Assembly: GCF_000282895.1 (NCBI RefSeq)
Contig: NZ_ALBQ01000053.1
Span: forward strand, 1-64,000
Length of the DNA stretch: 64,000 nt
Direction of reading: 5' to 3'
DNA from: Sphingomonas sp. ATCC 31555
Lineage (GTDB): Bacteria > Pseudomonadota > Alphaproteobacteria > Sphingomonadales > Sphingomonadaceae
The notes below the pieces were generated by a model. That model was not told the DNA's origin, did no database searches, and saw only the letters and a list, made by a program, of their open reading frames with translations. Both the position numbers and the translations under genes were made by a program. Shown here piece after piece: positions 42,313-52,016 of the stretch (positions are counted from its first letter, which is position 1; each line of letters begins with the position of its first letter).

Positions 42313-43266
42313 TCAGGGGTTGGTGGTATCACTCGGTGGCGAGGCTTCGCCCGCGGGCGGAGTGGCAGGTGCCGACGAATAGTCCACGCTGTCGGATACG
42401 CGCGGGCCAAGCCTGCGCTGCGATCCCGGCGCAGCGCCCGCACCCGATACTGCCGGTGCTGCCGGTGCCGCCGCGGCAGGCGCCTGTCCGCGCGCACGCA
42501 GGGCAGCCGAGCTGATTTCGACCTCGACCGTCTCCACCGTGGTGCCGAGCGGTGCCACTTCGGCGCCGTTGATCAGCACCTGTATCTGGTCCGGCCGGCC
42601 GGTGCGGACGCGCGGACGTGCCGCATCATCGGGTACTTCATAGCGCTCCCCTGCGGCCAGTTCCTTCTCCACGAGCCGTGTGCCGTTCGCATCGGTCACG
42701 CGGATCCAGGCCGGTCCCCGCGCGACGAGCGTCACATGCTCCACCGCCGGGACGCTCGGCTGCGGCGTCGGCGCAGCAGCAACCGCCGCTGTCGGAGCCG
42801 GCGTGGGCGCCAGCTCCTGCGCCAGACCGTCTCCTGCTGCCGATGCGCCGCCGCGGAACAGGTTGGTCCCATACCAGATGCCGATGGCCGCCACGAGCAG
42901 CACGGCGACGATCACGCCAAACCAGGCGAGCCCGCTCGAGGCAACGCGCGTCGGATCTTCCAACGGATATTCGGGCATGGGCGCGGGGCGCTCCTGCTGA
43001 CCCAGTTCATCGCGGACCTGACGCGCAATCGCAACTTCGTCCGCGCCCACCGCGCGGGCATAGGCTTTGGCGAAGCCGGTCGCATAGGTGATGGAAGGCA
43101 GGCCGCTATAGGTGCCCTGCTCGATTGCCTCCAGATGTCGTTGCGGAATGCGGGTGCGTGCGGCGACTTCGGCAAGGTCCAGTCCCTGCGCCTCGCGCGC
43201 TGCCCGAAGCTGATCACCCGGCCGTGCGGGGTTTGGCGTGAATTCGTCGGGCATGTCGCCTTGCAT
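42313..43266 (-). CDS. RodZ-like helix-turn-helix membrane protein
   Basis: A 317-residue protein: N-terminal Cro/C1-type helix-turn-helix (about 17-75, GLDLAEVAARTRIPQRHLEA), one membrane helix (about 115-137), a Pro/Ala-rich periplasmic linker and a C-terminal DUF4115 beta domain (VTLVARGPAWIRVTDANGTR). This is the architecture of RodZ, which ties MreB to the cell-wall elongation machinery. The ATG at 43266 is preceded by GGAGGA. The low-complexity C-terminal tail is longer than in E. coli RodZ. Confidence 0.85.
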   Translation of the reverse strand: MQGDMPDEFTPNPARPGDQLRAAREAQGLDLAEVAARTRIPQRHLEAIEQGTYSGLPSITYATGFAKAYARAVGADEVAIARQVRDELGQQERPAPMPEYPLEDPTRVASSGLAWFGVIVAVLLVAAIGIWYGTNLFRGGASAAGDGLAQELAPTPAPTAAVAAAPTPQPSVPAVEHVTLVARGPAWIRVTDANGTRLVEKELAAGERYEVPDDAARPRVRTGRPDQIQVLINGAEVAPLGTTVETVEVEISSAALRARGQAPAAAAPAAPAVSGAGAAPGSQRRLGPRVSDSVDYSSAPATPPAGEASPPSDTTNP

Positions 43267-43382
43267 TATGTCCTCCGGCGAACGTGTTAGACCCCTGGTG
43301 CCGCTCGCCTTATCTGGTTTGGGGGGATGCCTTCTCGATGCGGGGGCTGTCAACGCCGCCGCGACATCAATCCGCCGATCCC

Positions 43383-45659
43383 TTAAGCCAATTCAACGCC
43401 GTTCGCATCGGCCCAGGCCCCCAGCATGGTCCGCACGGAGCGTTCGGGCTGATCGAGCATCGCCTGCACCGCCGCAAGCGCCGCTTCGCGATCGAGCGAT
43501 CGCACCATCGCCTTGATCGGCCCGACCGCGGCAGGCGTGATCGACAGTCGATCGATGCCGAGCCCGATCAGCGCCAGCGCCTCCAGCGGTCGCCCGCCCA
43601 TTTCACCGCACACCGCCACCGGCACATTCGCAGCCCGTGCCTGATCGATCACGCGGCGGAGAAAGCGCAGGATGGCCGGGCTGAGCCAGTCATAGCGCAG
43701 CGCCAGCTTGGGATGGGCCCTGTCGGCCGCGAACAGGAACTGCGTCAGATCGTTGGTGCCGATCGACAGGAAATCCAGCCTGGGCAGCAGCAGGTCGAGC
43801 ACTTCGGCCAGCGCCGGCACTTCCAGCATCGCACCATAGCGGATCGCGTTGGGCAGCTTGCGCCCGCGCGCCGCCAGCCAGGTCCGCTGCGCCTCGAACA
43901 GCGCGCGCGCCTCGTCGAACTCCCAGGGCTCGGAAACCATGGGGAACATCACGTTCAGCGTGCGCCCCGCCGCCGCTTCGATCAGCGCCCGCGCCTGCGC
44001 CTTCATCAGCCCGTCGCGGTCGAGCGCGAGGCGCAACGCCCGCCACCCCATCGCCGGGTTCTCCTCCTCCCCATCCTCGTCATGGTTCAGATAGGGCAGT
44101 GCCTTGTCCCCGCCGATATCCACCGTCCGGAAAATGACGGGCCGATCGCCGGCGATATCGAGCACGTCGCGATACAGCCGACGCTGTTCCTCGCGCTGCG
44201 GCAGGGTGGCGGAAACCAGGAACTGGAATTCGGTACGGAACAGGCCGATGCCGTCGGCCCCGGCGAGATCGAGCGCCGCCACATCGTCGCGCAGGCCGGC
44301 ATTGACCATCACCGTCACGCGGTGGCCGTCACGGGTCACCGGTGCCTCGTTCCGCAGCTTGGCGAAAACGGCGCGACGCTTCTGGCTGAGCGCGAGCTTG
44401 GCCTCGAATGCCTCCTCGATCGCCAGCGTCGGTCGCACGAACAGGCTCTGCTCGCCCACGTCGAGCAGCAGAAGATCGCCCTCGGCCACTTCGCGCCGCA
44501 CGTCGCGCACGCGGCCCAGCACCGGCACGCCCATCGCCCGCGCGACGATGGTGACGTGCGCGGTCAGCGAGCCTTCTTCCAGCACCACGCCCTTCAGGCG
44601 GCGGCGATCATATTCCAGCAGTTCGGCCGGCCCCAGATTGCGCGCGATCAGGATCGAATCCTGCCGCAGGCCCAGCTGCGCCGCCGTCCCGAGCTGGCCG
44701 GAGACGATGCGCAGCAACCGATTGGAAAGATCCTCCAGATCGTGCATCCGATCGCTGAGCAGCGGATCGTCGATCTCGCGCATGCGCATCCGGGTGCGCT
44801 GCTGCACCCGCTCGATCGCCGCCTCTGCCGTAAGGCCGGAATCGATCGCCTCGTTGATCCGGCGGCTCCAGCCTTCGTCATAGGCGAACATCTTGTAGGT
44901 GGCGAGGATCTCCTCATGCTCCCCGCCGCTGCCGAATTCGGCCTGGCTGGTCATGCGTTCGATCTGATCGCGCATCTTGTCGAACGCCGCATAGACGCGA
45001 TGGCGTTCGGCCTCGATATCGTCGGCTACGGTGTGCTCGATCACGATGCGCGGCTGGTGGAACACCGCGACGCCGCGGGCCATGCCGTCCACCAGCGCAA
45101 AGCCGCGGACGCTGCTGGCACTGGTCGGCTGCAGCCGCGTGGACGTGCCGCCGGCCAAGTCGATCAGCTCGGCGTTGGCGATCAGCTCGGAAAGCACCAT
45201 CGCCACCGTCTGCAGCGCTTCGATCTCGATATCGGCATAGCGGCGCGGATCGACATGCTGCACGGCGAGCACGCCCACCGCGCGTTCGCGCCGGATGATC
45301 GGCACGCCGGCAAAGCTGTGGAACCGCTCTTCGCCCGTCTCGGGATTGTGCACGAAATTGGGGTGGCTGGTCGCCTCGTCGAGGTTCAGCGTCTCGACAT
45401 TGGCCGCGATGGTGCCGACCAGGCCCTCGCCCAGGCCCAGCTTGGTGACGTGCACGGCCTCCTGCTTCAGCCCGCGCGTGGCGAACAGTTCCAGCACGCC
45501 TTCGCGCAGCAGGTAGATCGAGCAGACCTCGCTGTGCAGCGCCTCGCCGATGATGTTGACCACGGCGTTGAGCTTGGATTGCGCCGGCAGCCGCTTCGCC
45601 ATCAGATCGTGAAGGCGGGTCAGGATTTCCCGGGCGGAGGCGGCTGCGGTCAAGGCCAT
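43383..45659 (-). CDS. ptsP: Phosphoenolpyruvate-protein phosphotransferase PtsP (nitrogen PTS enzyme I)
   Basis: A 758-residue enzyme I of the nitrogen-related phosphotransferase system. A GAF domain (about 25-160) senses a small ligand such as glutamine; the phospho-accepting His368 is in GSLTAHVTIVARAMG; the PEP-binding TIM barrel follows with FRTEFQFL, NVMFPMVSEPWEF and LDFLSIGTNDLTQF. It starts the phosphate chain to Npr and EIIA-Ntr. It stands alone here, next to the nitronate monooxygenase-like gene. Confidence 0.94.
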   Translation of the reverse strand: MALTAAASAREILTRLHDLMAKRLPAQSKLNAVVNIIGEALHSEVCSIYLLREGVLELFATRGLKQEAVHVTKLGLGEGLVGTIAANVETLNLDEATSHPNFVHNPETGEERFHSFAGVPIIRRERAVGVLAVQHVDPRRYADIEIEALQTVAMVLSELIANAELIDLAGGTSTRLQPTSASSVRGFALVDGMARGVAVFHQPRIVIEHTVADDIEAERHRVYAAFDKMRDQIERMTSQAEFGSGGEHEEILATYKMFAYDEGWSRRINEAIDSGLTAEAAIERVQQRTRMRMREIDDPLLSDRMHDLEDLSNRLLRIVSGQLGTAAQLGLRQDSILIARNLGPAELLEYDRRRLKGVVLEEGSLTAHVTIVARAMGVPVLGRVRDVRREVAEGDLLLLDVGEQSLFVRPTLAIEEAFEAKLALSQKRRAVFAKLRNEAPVTRDGHRVTVMVNAGLRDDVAALDLAGADGIGLFRTEFQFLVSATLPQREEQRRLYRDVLDIAGDRPVIFRTVDIGGDKALPYLNHDEDGEEENPAMGWRALRLALDRDGLMKAQARALIEAAAGRTLNVMFPMVSEPWEFDEARALFEAQRTWLAARGRKLPNAIRYGAMLEVPALAEVLDLLLPRLDFLSIGTNDLTQFLFAADRAHPKLALRYDWLSPAILRFLRRVIDQARAANVPVAVCGEMGGRPLEALALIGLGIDRLSITPAAVGPIKAMVRSLDREAALAAVQAMLDQPERSVRTMLGAWADANGVELA

Positions 45660-45737
45660 GGTGCAGCGCTATCAGATTGTGCAACGCTGCGCCAACCGGG
45701 TGTGCAGCAAAAGGCACGCAGCATTGCTTTGACGCAC

Positions 45738-46769
45738 TCAGGTCGTGCGCTTCTCCAGCGCATGGGCGGCTTCAGCCATCAGCGTGGCGATGATGTCGGC
45801 CACCGGCTCTTCCTTGGTGACCATGCCGACCGACTGGCCCGCCATCAGGCTGCCATGCTCGACATCACCATCGATCACCGCGCGGCGCAGCGCGCCCGCC
45901 CAGTAATGCTCGATCTGCAGCTGCGCCTCGGCCATTGCGATCACGCCTTCGTCCAGCGCCTGCGCCACTTCGCGCTGCTTGGCGGTGAAGGCATCGCTGC
46001 CGGCATTCTTCAGGGCACGCACGGGGATGACCGGTAGGCGCGGATCGATCTGAACGCTGGCGATCGCGTCGCGGGCGGAGGCGCGGATGAACGCCTTCTT
46101 GAAATTGGCGTGGGCGATGCTTTCGCTGGAAGCCGCGAAGCGCGTGCCGAGCTGCACGCCCGCTGCCCCCATGTCGAGATAGCCGGCGATGGCCTCGCCG
46201 CGCCCGATGCCGCCGGCGACGAACACGGGCACCTGCTCCGCCACTTCGGGCAGGATTTCCTGCGCCAGCACGCTGGTGGAGACCGGTCCGATATGGCCGC
46301 CCGCCTCCATGCCTTCCACCACCAGCGCATCGACGCCCGATCGGATCAGCTTCTTCGCCAGGCTGAGCGCCGGAGCGAAGCAGATCAGCTTGGCGCCGTT
46401 GCCCTTGATCGCGTCCAGCGAGCCGGCCGGCGGCAATCCGCCCGCGAGCACGACATGGCCGACACCGTGCTTGGCGCACACCGCGATCAGGTCAAACAGC
46501 TGCGGGTGCATGGTGATCAGGTTCACGCCGAACGGCTTGTCGGTCAGCGCCTTGGTCGCGGCGATTTCGGCATCGAGCAGCTCGGGGCTCATCGCGCCGC
46601 ACGCGATCACGCCGAAGCCGCCGGCATTCGAAATCGCCGATACCAGGCTCCGCTCCGACACCCATGACATCGCGCCGGCGAGGATCGCCACCTCGCTGCC
46701 CAGGAAGTCGCAACCGCGCGCCATGCGGCGTGCCAGGCGCTCGGCGCCGATCGAGGAGGTGGTAGTCAT
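45738..46769 (-). CDS. FMN-dependent nitronate monooxygenase-like oxidoreductase
   Basis: A 343-residue TIM-barrel flavoprotein of the 2-nitropropane dioxygenase/nitronate monooxygenase family. Conserved parts include LVSAISNAGGFGVIACGAMS, PFGVNLITMHPQ, VDALVVEGMEAGGHIG and PVFVAGGIGRGEAIAGYLDM followed by GAAGVQLGTRFAASSES. Members include nitronate oxidases and enoyl-ACP reductase FabK; the E-A-G-G-H-I-G phosphate/FMN region supports the nitronate-type. Substrate cannot be assigned. Divergent from the GH115 gene. Confidence 0.88.
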   Translation of the reverse strand: MTTTSSIGAERLARRMARGCDFLGSEVAILAGAMSWVSERSLVSAISNAGGFGVIACGAMSPELLDAEIAATKALTDKPFGVNLITMHPQLFDLIAVCAKHGVGHVVLAGGLPPAGSLDAIKGNGAKLICFAPALSLAKKLIRSGVDALVVEGMEAGGHIGPVSTSVLAQEILPEVAEQVPVFVAGGIGRGEAIAGYLDMGAAGVQLGTRFAASSESIAHANFKKAFIRASARDAIASVQIDPRLPVIPVRALKNAGSDAFTAKQREVAQALDEGVIAMAEAQLQIEHYWAGALRRAVIDGDVEHGSLMAGQSVGMVTKEEPVADIIATLMAEAAHALEKRTT

Positions 46770-46865
46770 GGCGCGCGCCTAGCGCTGTCCGGGCGCCTTC
46801 TGCAAGGGGGCGCAATCACGCAACCAGACCGGTTTGGCGCTTGCTCCCGCGGGTTACGATCGGCA

Positions 46866-46879
46866 TGGTAACGCTATCA
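46866..46879 (+). promoter_or_regulatory. LacI-type operator-like dyad upstream of GH115
   Basis: TGGTAACGCTATCA is a near-palindrome with central CG, 25 bases before the GH115 start. It matches the pattern TGnTAnCGnTAnCA of sugar-responsive LacI-family operators such as the Caulobacter xylose repressor site. Confidence 0.55.
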
Positions 46880-46904
46880 ACGACAAGAAATCGCAGGAGT
46901 TGTG

Positions 46905-49490
46905 ATGTCCGGGCCCGCAAAAGTCCCCGCAAATGTCGATCGTCGTACGCTGCTGCAGGCATCCGCCGCCGCCACGTTGATCGCCGGCGCCCCCCGTGCG
47001 GGCGCAGCGCCGGAGCCGCTCGGCCAGGTGCAGTCCGGCGGCCGCGGCTTTCCGCTGATCCGCGGCGGCGTGCCCGCCGCGCTGGTGGTGGACGCCGGCG
47101 CCAACGCCGCCCTCGCCCATGTCGCCGATGCCTTTGCGCAGGATCTTGCCCGGGTCGGCGGCACCGCACCGCAACGCCTGGCCCGGCTTACGGACGCGCG
47201 TGGCCCCGTGGTGCTGATCGGCGAGCTCGGCCGCTGCCCGATGATCGACGCCCTTGTGCGGGAAGGCAGGATCGACCTGCGCGACCTGCAGGGTGAATGG
47301 GAAGCCTATCGCCAGATCGTGCTCGACAACCCCGCCCCCGGCATCCCCCAGGCGCTGGTGATCGTCGGCGCGGATCGTCGCGGCGCGGTCTATGGCACCT
47401 ATGACGTGTCGCAGCGGATCGGCGTGTCGCCCTGGCACTGGTTCGCCGACGTGCCGGTGCGCCGTCGCGCCGACGTGACGCTCGCCCCCGGCAGCCGCCG
47501 CGACCAGCCGCGCGTGCGCTATCGCGGCTTCTTCATCAACGACGAGGATCCGGCCTTCAGCAGCTGGGCGAAGCAGCATTTCGGCGGGATCAACGCCGCG
47601 ATGTACGCTCATGTCTTCGAGCTGCTGCTGCGGCTCAGGGGCAATTATCTGTGGCCGCCGATGTGGGGCAAGGCGTTCAACGACGACGATCCGCAGAACA
47701 TGGTCCTGGCCGACGCGATGGGCGTGGTGATGGGCACCTCCCATCACGAACCGATGACCCGCGCGCAGGAGGAATGGCACCGCAATACCGACAAGGGCGT
47801 CACCGGCGGCAAATGGGATTATGCGACCAATGCCGAGAATCTCCGCCGCTTCTGGCGCGGCGGCATCGAGCGGATGATGTCGAAGGGCGACGGCAAGGGC
47901 TATGAATGCCTGGTCACCGTCGGCATGCGCGGCGACGGCGACGAGGCGATGGCGGAGGGCACCGCCACCGAACTGCTAGAAAAGATCGTCACCGACCAGC
48001 GCAGCATCCTGGCGGACGTAACCGCCCGCCCGGCCGAGGCGACGCCGCAAATGTGGGCGCTCTACAAGGAAGTGCAGGACTATTACGACCACGGCATGCG
48101 CGTGCCGGACGATGTGACGCTGCTCTTCGCCGACGACAACTGGGGCCAGATCCGCCGGCTCGCCACCGTCGATCTCAACCGCAAGGGCGGGTATGGGGTC
48201 TATTACCATTTCGATTATGTCGGCGCGCCGCGCAACTACAAGTGGCTGAACACCAACCAGATCGAGAAGACCTGGCAGCAGATGGACCTCGCCTGGCAGC
48301 GCGGCGCGCGCACCATCTGGATCGTCAATGTCGGCGATCTAAAGCCGATGGAATTCCCCTTGAGCTTCTTCCTCGACCAGGCCTGGAACCCCGAGGCGAT
48401 GACGCTCGAGGCGATGACCGCCTACCCGGCGCGCTGGGCCGGTGCAGCGTTCGGGCAGGCACACGCCGAGAAGGTGGGTGCGCTGCTCACCCGCTATGGC
48501 CAGCTCGCCGCGCGGCGCAAGCCCGAGCTGCTCGACGCCGACAGCTTCGCGCTGGGGCCGGTCCGCAGCGACGGCAAGCTGGACGGCGGCGACTTCGGCC
48601 GCGTGGTCGCCGAATGGGAGGCGCTGGAGCGCGACATGGCGGCGGTGAAGCCGCGCATTGCCGCCGACGCGCGCGACGCCTGGTTTCAGCTGGTCGAGCA
48701 TCCGATCCTCGCCGTCGCGAACGTCTACCGGCTCTACTACGCCGTGGCGTGGAACCGCCGCCTCGCCGCCGCCGGCGATGCCCGCGCCAACCGCTTTGCC
48801 GAGCAGGCCGAGCGCGCCTTCGCCCGCGACGCGGAGATCACCGCTGCCTATCACGCGCTGAACGGCGGCAAATGGGACGGGATGATGGCCCAGACCCATA
48901 TCGGCTATACCAGCTGGCAGGAACCCAGGCAGCAGGTGATGCCGGCGGTGCGCCGGGTCGACGGCAAGGCCGCGCCGATCGTCTTCGTCGCGCCTGCCCT
49001 GCCCATCGATCAGATCGTGATCGAGGCGCCGGACTTCGCAGCGGCCAGCGGCGGCAAGGGGCTAAGCTGGCGCCGGGTGCCGCATCTCGGTCGCACGCTG
49101 GGCGCCGTGACGACCTTTCCGCAGGGGCGCCCTGCCACCGCCGCTGCCGACGGGGTCCATGTCGATTATGCGGTAACGCTACCCAAGGGCGGCCCGCTGG
49201 AGGTGGCGCTGGAACTGGTGCCGACGCTCGACACCACCGGCCGCAACCAGCAGCGGATCGGCGTGTCGGTGAACGACGGGCCGGTGCAAATCCTCACCGA
49301 CAGCCTCGTCCCCGCCCCCAATGCGACGACCACCCAGGCCCAGCGTGATTGGAACAAGGCGGTGGAAGAAAATGGGCGCACGATCACCGCCCGCTTTCCC
49401 GCGGTGGCCGCCGGCCGGCACGTCGTGAAGGTATGGCGCATCGACGACAATGTCGTCCTGCAGCGCCTCGTCGTGACGACGGAGGCGTAG
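46905..49490 (+). CDS. Glycoside hydrolase family 115 (xylan alpha-1,2-glucuronidase)
   Basis: An 861-residue exported enzyme. The N-terminus has a twin-arginine-like signal (DRRTLLQASAAATLIAGAP). MYAHVFELLLRLRGNYLWPP, NMVLADAMGVVMGTSHHEPM and RAQEEWHRN are signatures of GH115, whose members remove (4-O-methyl-)glucuronic acid from xylan side chains. The ATG at 46905 follows AGGAG by five bases; an overlapping GTG at 46902 is less likely. A LacI-type operator precedes it, and a bidirectional hairpin overlaps the stop codon. No xylanase genes are adjacent, so it appears to be a dispersed member of a xylan regulon. Confidence 0.9.
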   Translation: MSGPAKVPANVDRRTLLQASAAATLIAGAPRAGAAPEPLGQVQSGGRGFPLIRGGVPAALVVDAGANAALAHVADAFAQDLARVGGTAPQRLARLTDARGPVVLIGELGRCPMIDALVREGRIDLRDLQGEWEAYRQIVLDNPAPGIPQALVIVGADRRGAVYGTYDVSQRIGVSPWHWFADVPVRRRADVTLAPGSRRDQPRVRYRGFFINDEDPAFSSWAKQHFGGINAAMYAHVFELLLRLRGNYLWPPMWGKAFNDDDPQNMVLADAMGVVMGTSHHEPMTRAQEEWHRNTDKGVTGGKWDYATNAENLRRFWRGGIERMMSKGDGKGYECLVTVGMRGDGDEAMAEGTATELLEKIVTDQRSILADVTARPAEATPQMWALYKEVQDYYDHGMRVPDDVTLLFADDNWGQIRRLATVDLNRKGGYGVYYHFDYVGAPRNYKWLNTNQIEKTWQQMDLAWQRGARTIWIVNVGDLKPMEFPLSFFLDQAWNPEAMTLEAMTAYPARWAGAAFGQAHAEKVGALLTRYGQLAARRKPELLDADSFALGPVRSDGKLDGGDFGRVVAEWEALERDMAAVKPRIAADARDAWFQLVEHPILAVANVYRLYYAVAWNRRLAAAGDARANRFAEQAERAFARDAEITAAYHALNGGKWDGMMAQTHIGYTSWQEPRQQVMPAVRRVDGKAAPIVFVAPALPIDQIVIEAPDFAAASGGKGLSWRRVPHLGRTLGAVTTFPQGRPATAAADGVHVDYAVTLPKGGPLEVALELVPTLDTTGRNQQRIGVSVNDGPVQILTDSLVPAPNATTTQAQRDWNKAVEENGRTITARFPAVAAGRHVVKVWRIDDNVVLQRLVVTTEA

Positions 49491-49509
49491 CCGCTTCGGC
49501 CACGCCTCC
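49481..49509. terminator. Bidirectional hairpin between GH115 and aspartate kinase
   Basis: GGAGGCGT-A-GCCG-CTT-CGGC-C-ACGCCTCC is an almost perfect stem spanning the GH115 stop codon. It lies between convergent genes and could end transcription from both sides, though no long T-run is present. Confidence 0.6.
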
Positions 49510-49518
49510 GGTACAAGG

Positions 49519-50790
49519 TCAGGCGGCGACGTCGTCGGCGTCGAGGCCATAGGCGGTGTGCAGCACGCGCACCGCCAACTCGGTATAGTCTTCCTCGATC
49601 AGCACCGAGACCTTGATCTCGGAGGTGGTGATCGCCTGGATGTTGATGCCGCGCGCGCCCAGCGTCTGGAACATCGTCGCGGCGACACCGGCATGGCTGC
49701 GCATGCCCACGCCTACCACCGACACCTTCGCCACGCGGGTATCATGCGTGATGTCGCTGAAGCCGATCGTCGCGCGCGACTGGTTGAGGATCTCGATCGA
49801 GCGCGCCAGATCCGCCGCCGGCACCGTGAACGTCACGTCGGTAGCGCTGGCGCTGCCGGCGCTCTGGTGCGCGATGTTCTGGATGATCATGTCCACGTTG
49901 ATGCTGGCATCGGCGAGCGGGGTGAAGATCGATGCCACCGCACCGGGCTTGTCCGGCACGGCGGTCAGCGTGATCTTGGCCTCGTTCTTGTCGTGCGCGA
50001 TGCCGGTGATGAGCTGGCGTTCCACGTCCTGAATCTCCTCTTCGCCCACGATCATCGTCCCGGGCAATGTATCTGCCATCGGCGCGTCGTCGCCCGTGAA
50101 GGACGAGAGCACCTGCACGCGAACCCCTTCCTTCATCGCCAGGCCGACCGAACGGGTCTGGAGCACCTTGGCGCCGACGCTGGCGAGTTCGAGCATTTCC
50201 TCATAGGTCACGCGCTTCAGCTTGCGCGCGCGGGGCACGATGCGCGGGTCCGTCGTGTAGACCCCGTCGACATCGGTGTAGATGTCGCAGCGATCCGCCT
50301 TCACCGCCGCCGCCACCGCCACCGCCGAAGTGTCCGATCCGCCACGGCCGAGCGTGGTGATGCGGCCTTCGTGCACGCCCTGGAATCCCGGCACCACCGC
50401 GACTTCGCCGCCTTCCATGCTGGCGAGCAGCGCGTCGGTGCCGATGTCCTCGATGCGCGCCTTGGCGAAGGCGTCCGAGGTCTGCACCGGCAGCTGCCAG
50501 CCGAGCCACGAACGCGCCGGCACGCCGATCGCCTGCAGCGCGATCGCCAGCAGGCCGCTGGTGATCTGCTCGCCGGCGGAGACGACGACGTCATATTCCT
50601 TGGGGTCGTACAGCGACGAGGCCTCGCGGCAGAAGCCGACCAGCCGATCGGTCTCGCCTGCCATGGCCGAGACGACAACGGCGACCTGGTTGCCCGCCTC
50701 CCACTCGCGTTTGACGCGGGCGGCAACGCTGCGGATACGCTCGATCCCGGCCATCGATGTGCCGCCGAACTTCATTACGATACGCGCCAT
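49519..50790 (-). CDS. lysC: Aspartate kinase
   Basis: A 423-residue first enzyme of the aspartate pathway (Lys, Thr, Met). VMKFGGTSMAGIERI is the kinase signature, GRGGSDTSAVAVAAA and TDVDGVYTTDPRIV the nucleotide-binding parts, and two C-terminal ACT domains (about 265-423) for feedback control. The ATG at 50790 starts MARIVMKFGG; longer in-frame sequence overlaps ubiG and is rejected. Divergent from ubiG with 58 bases between the starts. Confidence 0.96.
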   Translation of the reverse strand: MARIVMKFGGTSMAGIERIRSVAARVKREWEAGNQVAVVVSAMAGETDRLVGFCREASSLYDPKEYDVVVSAGEQITSGLLAIALQAIGVPARSWLGWQLPVQTSDAFAKARIEDIGTDALLASMEGGEVAVVPGFQGVHEGRITTLGRGGSDTSAVAVAAAVKADRCDIYTDVDGVYTTDPRIVPRARKLKRVTYEEMLELASVGAKVLQTRSVGLAMKEGVRVQVLSSFTGDDAPMADTLPGTMIVGEEEIQDVERQLITGIAHDKNEAKITLTAVPDKPGAVASIFTPLADASINVDMIIQNIAHQSAGSASATDVTFTVPAADLARSIEILNQSRATIGFSDITHDTRVAKVSVVGVGMRSHAGVAATMFQTLGARGINIQAITTSEIKVSVLIEEDYTELAVRVLHTAYGLDADDVAA

Positions 50791-50848
50791 GGCTGGTTGC
50801 TTGTTTCCTGCCCTTGGGAGAGATGGGCGTGCCTGATAGGAGCCAGCG

Positions 50849-51580
50849 ATGCCGAACGCAACAATAGCTACGATTGACCCCCGTGAAGCGGAACATTTCG
50901 GTCGTCTGGCGGCCGATTGGTGGAATCCAAAAGGCTCCTCCGCCATGCTGCACAGACTGAATCCTGCGCGGCTCGGCTATATCCGCCGCGCGATCGACAC
51001 GCATTGGCCCGGCGACTCGGCGGGCTTCACGCCCCTTGGCGGTAAGACGGCGATCGATGTGGGTTGCGGCGCCGGGTTGCTCTGCGAACCGTTGGCCCGG
51101 TTGGGCGCGCAGGTCACCGGCGTGGACGCGGCGGGTGAGAATATCGGTGCGGCGCGCGCGCACGCCGAGCTGTCGGGACTGCCCATCGATTATATCCATG
51201 GAGGCATCGAAGATCTGGCGGGCCGCAGCTTCGATCTCGTCACCTCGATGGAAGTGATCGAACATGTCAGCGACCCCGCCGGCTTCGTCCGCGGTCTGGC
51301 GGGCGCGCTGGCCGAGGACGGGCTGATGGTGCTCTCCACGCCCAACCGCACGCCGCTGTCGCGGCTGGCGATGATCACTCTGGCCGAGGGCACCGGCGCG
51401 ATTCCCAAGGGCACGCACGACTGGCGGCGCTTCCTCAAGCCCGAGGAGCTGGAGGCGCTGCTTGCCGACGCCGGCATGCGCGTGATCGATCGCCAGGGGC
51501 TGAGCTTTTCGCCGGCTCGCGGGTTTGTGGTGAGCGAGAACGACGCGCTCAACTATCTGGTGACCGCGATCCGCGCCTGA
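50849..51580 (+). CDS. ubiG: Ubiquinone biosynthesis O-methyltransferase
   Basis: A 243-residue SAM-dependent methyltransferase doing both O-methylations in ubiquinone synthesis. The opening FGRLAADWWNPKGSSAMLHR is UbiG-specific, and AIDVGCGAGLL is the SAM-binding motif I, with the later SMEVIEHVSDPAGFV and LSTPNRTPLSRL. Followed after 13 bases by a DUF1810 gene in the same direction. Confidence 0.95.
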   Translation: MPNATIATIDPREAEHFGRLAADWWNPKGSSAMLHRLNPARLGYIRRAIDTHWPGDSAGFTPLGGKTAIDVGCGAGLLCEPLARLGAQVTGVDAAGENIGAARAHAELSGLPIDYIHGGIEDLAGRSFDLVTSMEVIEHVSDPAGFVRGLAGALAEDGLMVLSTPNRTPLSRLAMITLAEGTGAIPKGTHDWRRFLKPEELEALLADAGMRVIDRQGLSFSPARGFVVSENDALNYLVTAIRA

Positions 51581-51593
51581 CGAGGAGACCGCC

Positions 51594-52016
51594 ATGGGCC
51601 CGCTCGACCGCTTCGTCGCCGCACAGGCGGGTGACTATGCGGCCGCGCTGGCCGAACTCCGGCATGGCCGCAAGACCAGCCACTGGATCTGGTACGTGTT
51701 CCCGCAGATTGCCGGGCTGGGCACCAGCGCGATGTCGCAGCGCTACGCCATCGCCGATCTCACGGAGGCGAAGGCCTATCTCCAGCACCCGCTGCTTGGT
51801 GCGCGGCTGCGGGAGGCGTCGGCCGCGATGCTCGACCATGCCGGCAAGCGCTCGGCAGAGGCGGTGCTTGGCGGAATCGACGCCGTGAAGTTCCGCTCGT
51901 CGATGACGCTGTTCGAAGCCGCGGACACGGAGACAGGCAGCATATTCGCCGCCTGTCTCGATGCATTCTACGACGGCGTCCGCGATCGCGAGACGCTGCG
52001 CCGGATCACTTGTTAA
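51594..52016 (+). CDS. DUF1810-family protein
   Basis: A 140-residue protein of the DUF1810 family: GRKTSHWIWYVFPQIAGLGTS and SQRYAIADLTEAKAYLQHP, then DAVKFRSSMTLFEA near the end, are its conserved segments. The family lacks a known function. It is likely co-transcribed with ubiG (13-base gap, GACGAGGAGACCGCC before the ATG) and its last codons overlap the convergent gene by 11 bases. Confidence 0.88.
   Translation: MGPLDRFVAAQAGDYAAALAELRHGRKTSHWIWYVFPQIAGLGTSAMSQRYAIADLTEAKAYLQHPLLGARLREASAAMLDHAGKRSAEAVLGGIDAVKFRSSMTLFEAADTETGSIFAACLDAFYDGVRDRETLRRITC

Noticed and set aside
43284..46037. A 917-codon open frame on the plus strand
   Set aside because: It mirrors ptsP and the end of the nitronate monooxygenase-like gene; the minus-strand proteins show full catalytic motifs, the plus-strand one none.
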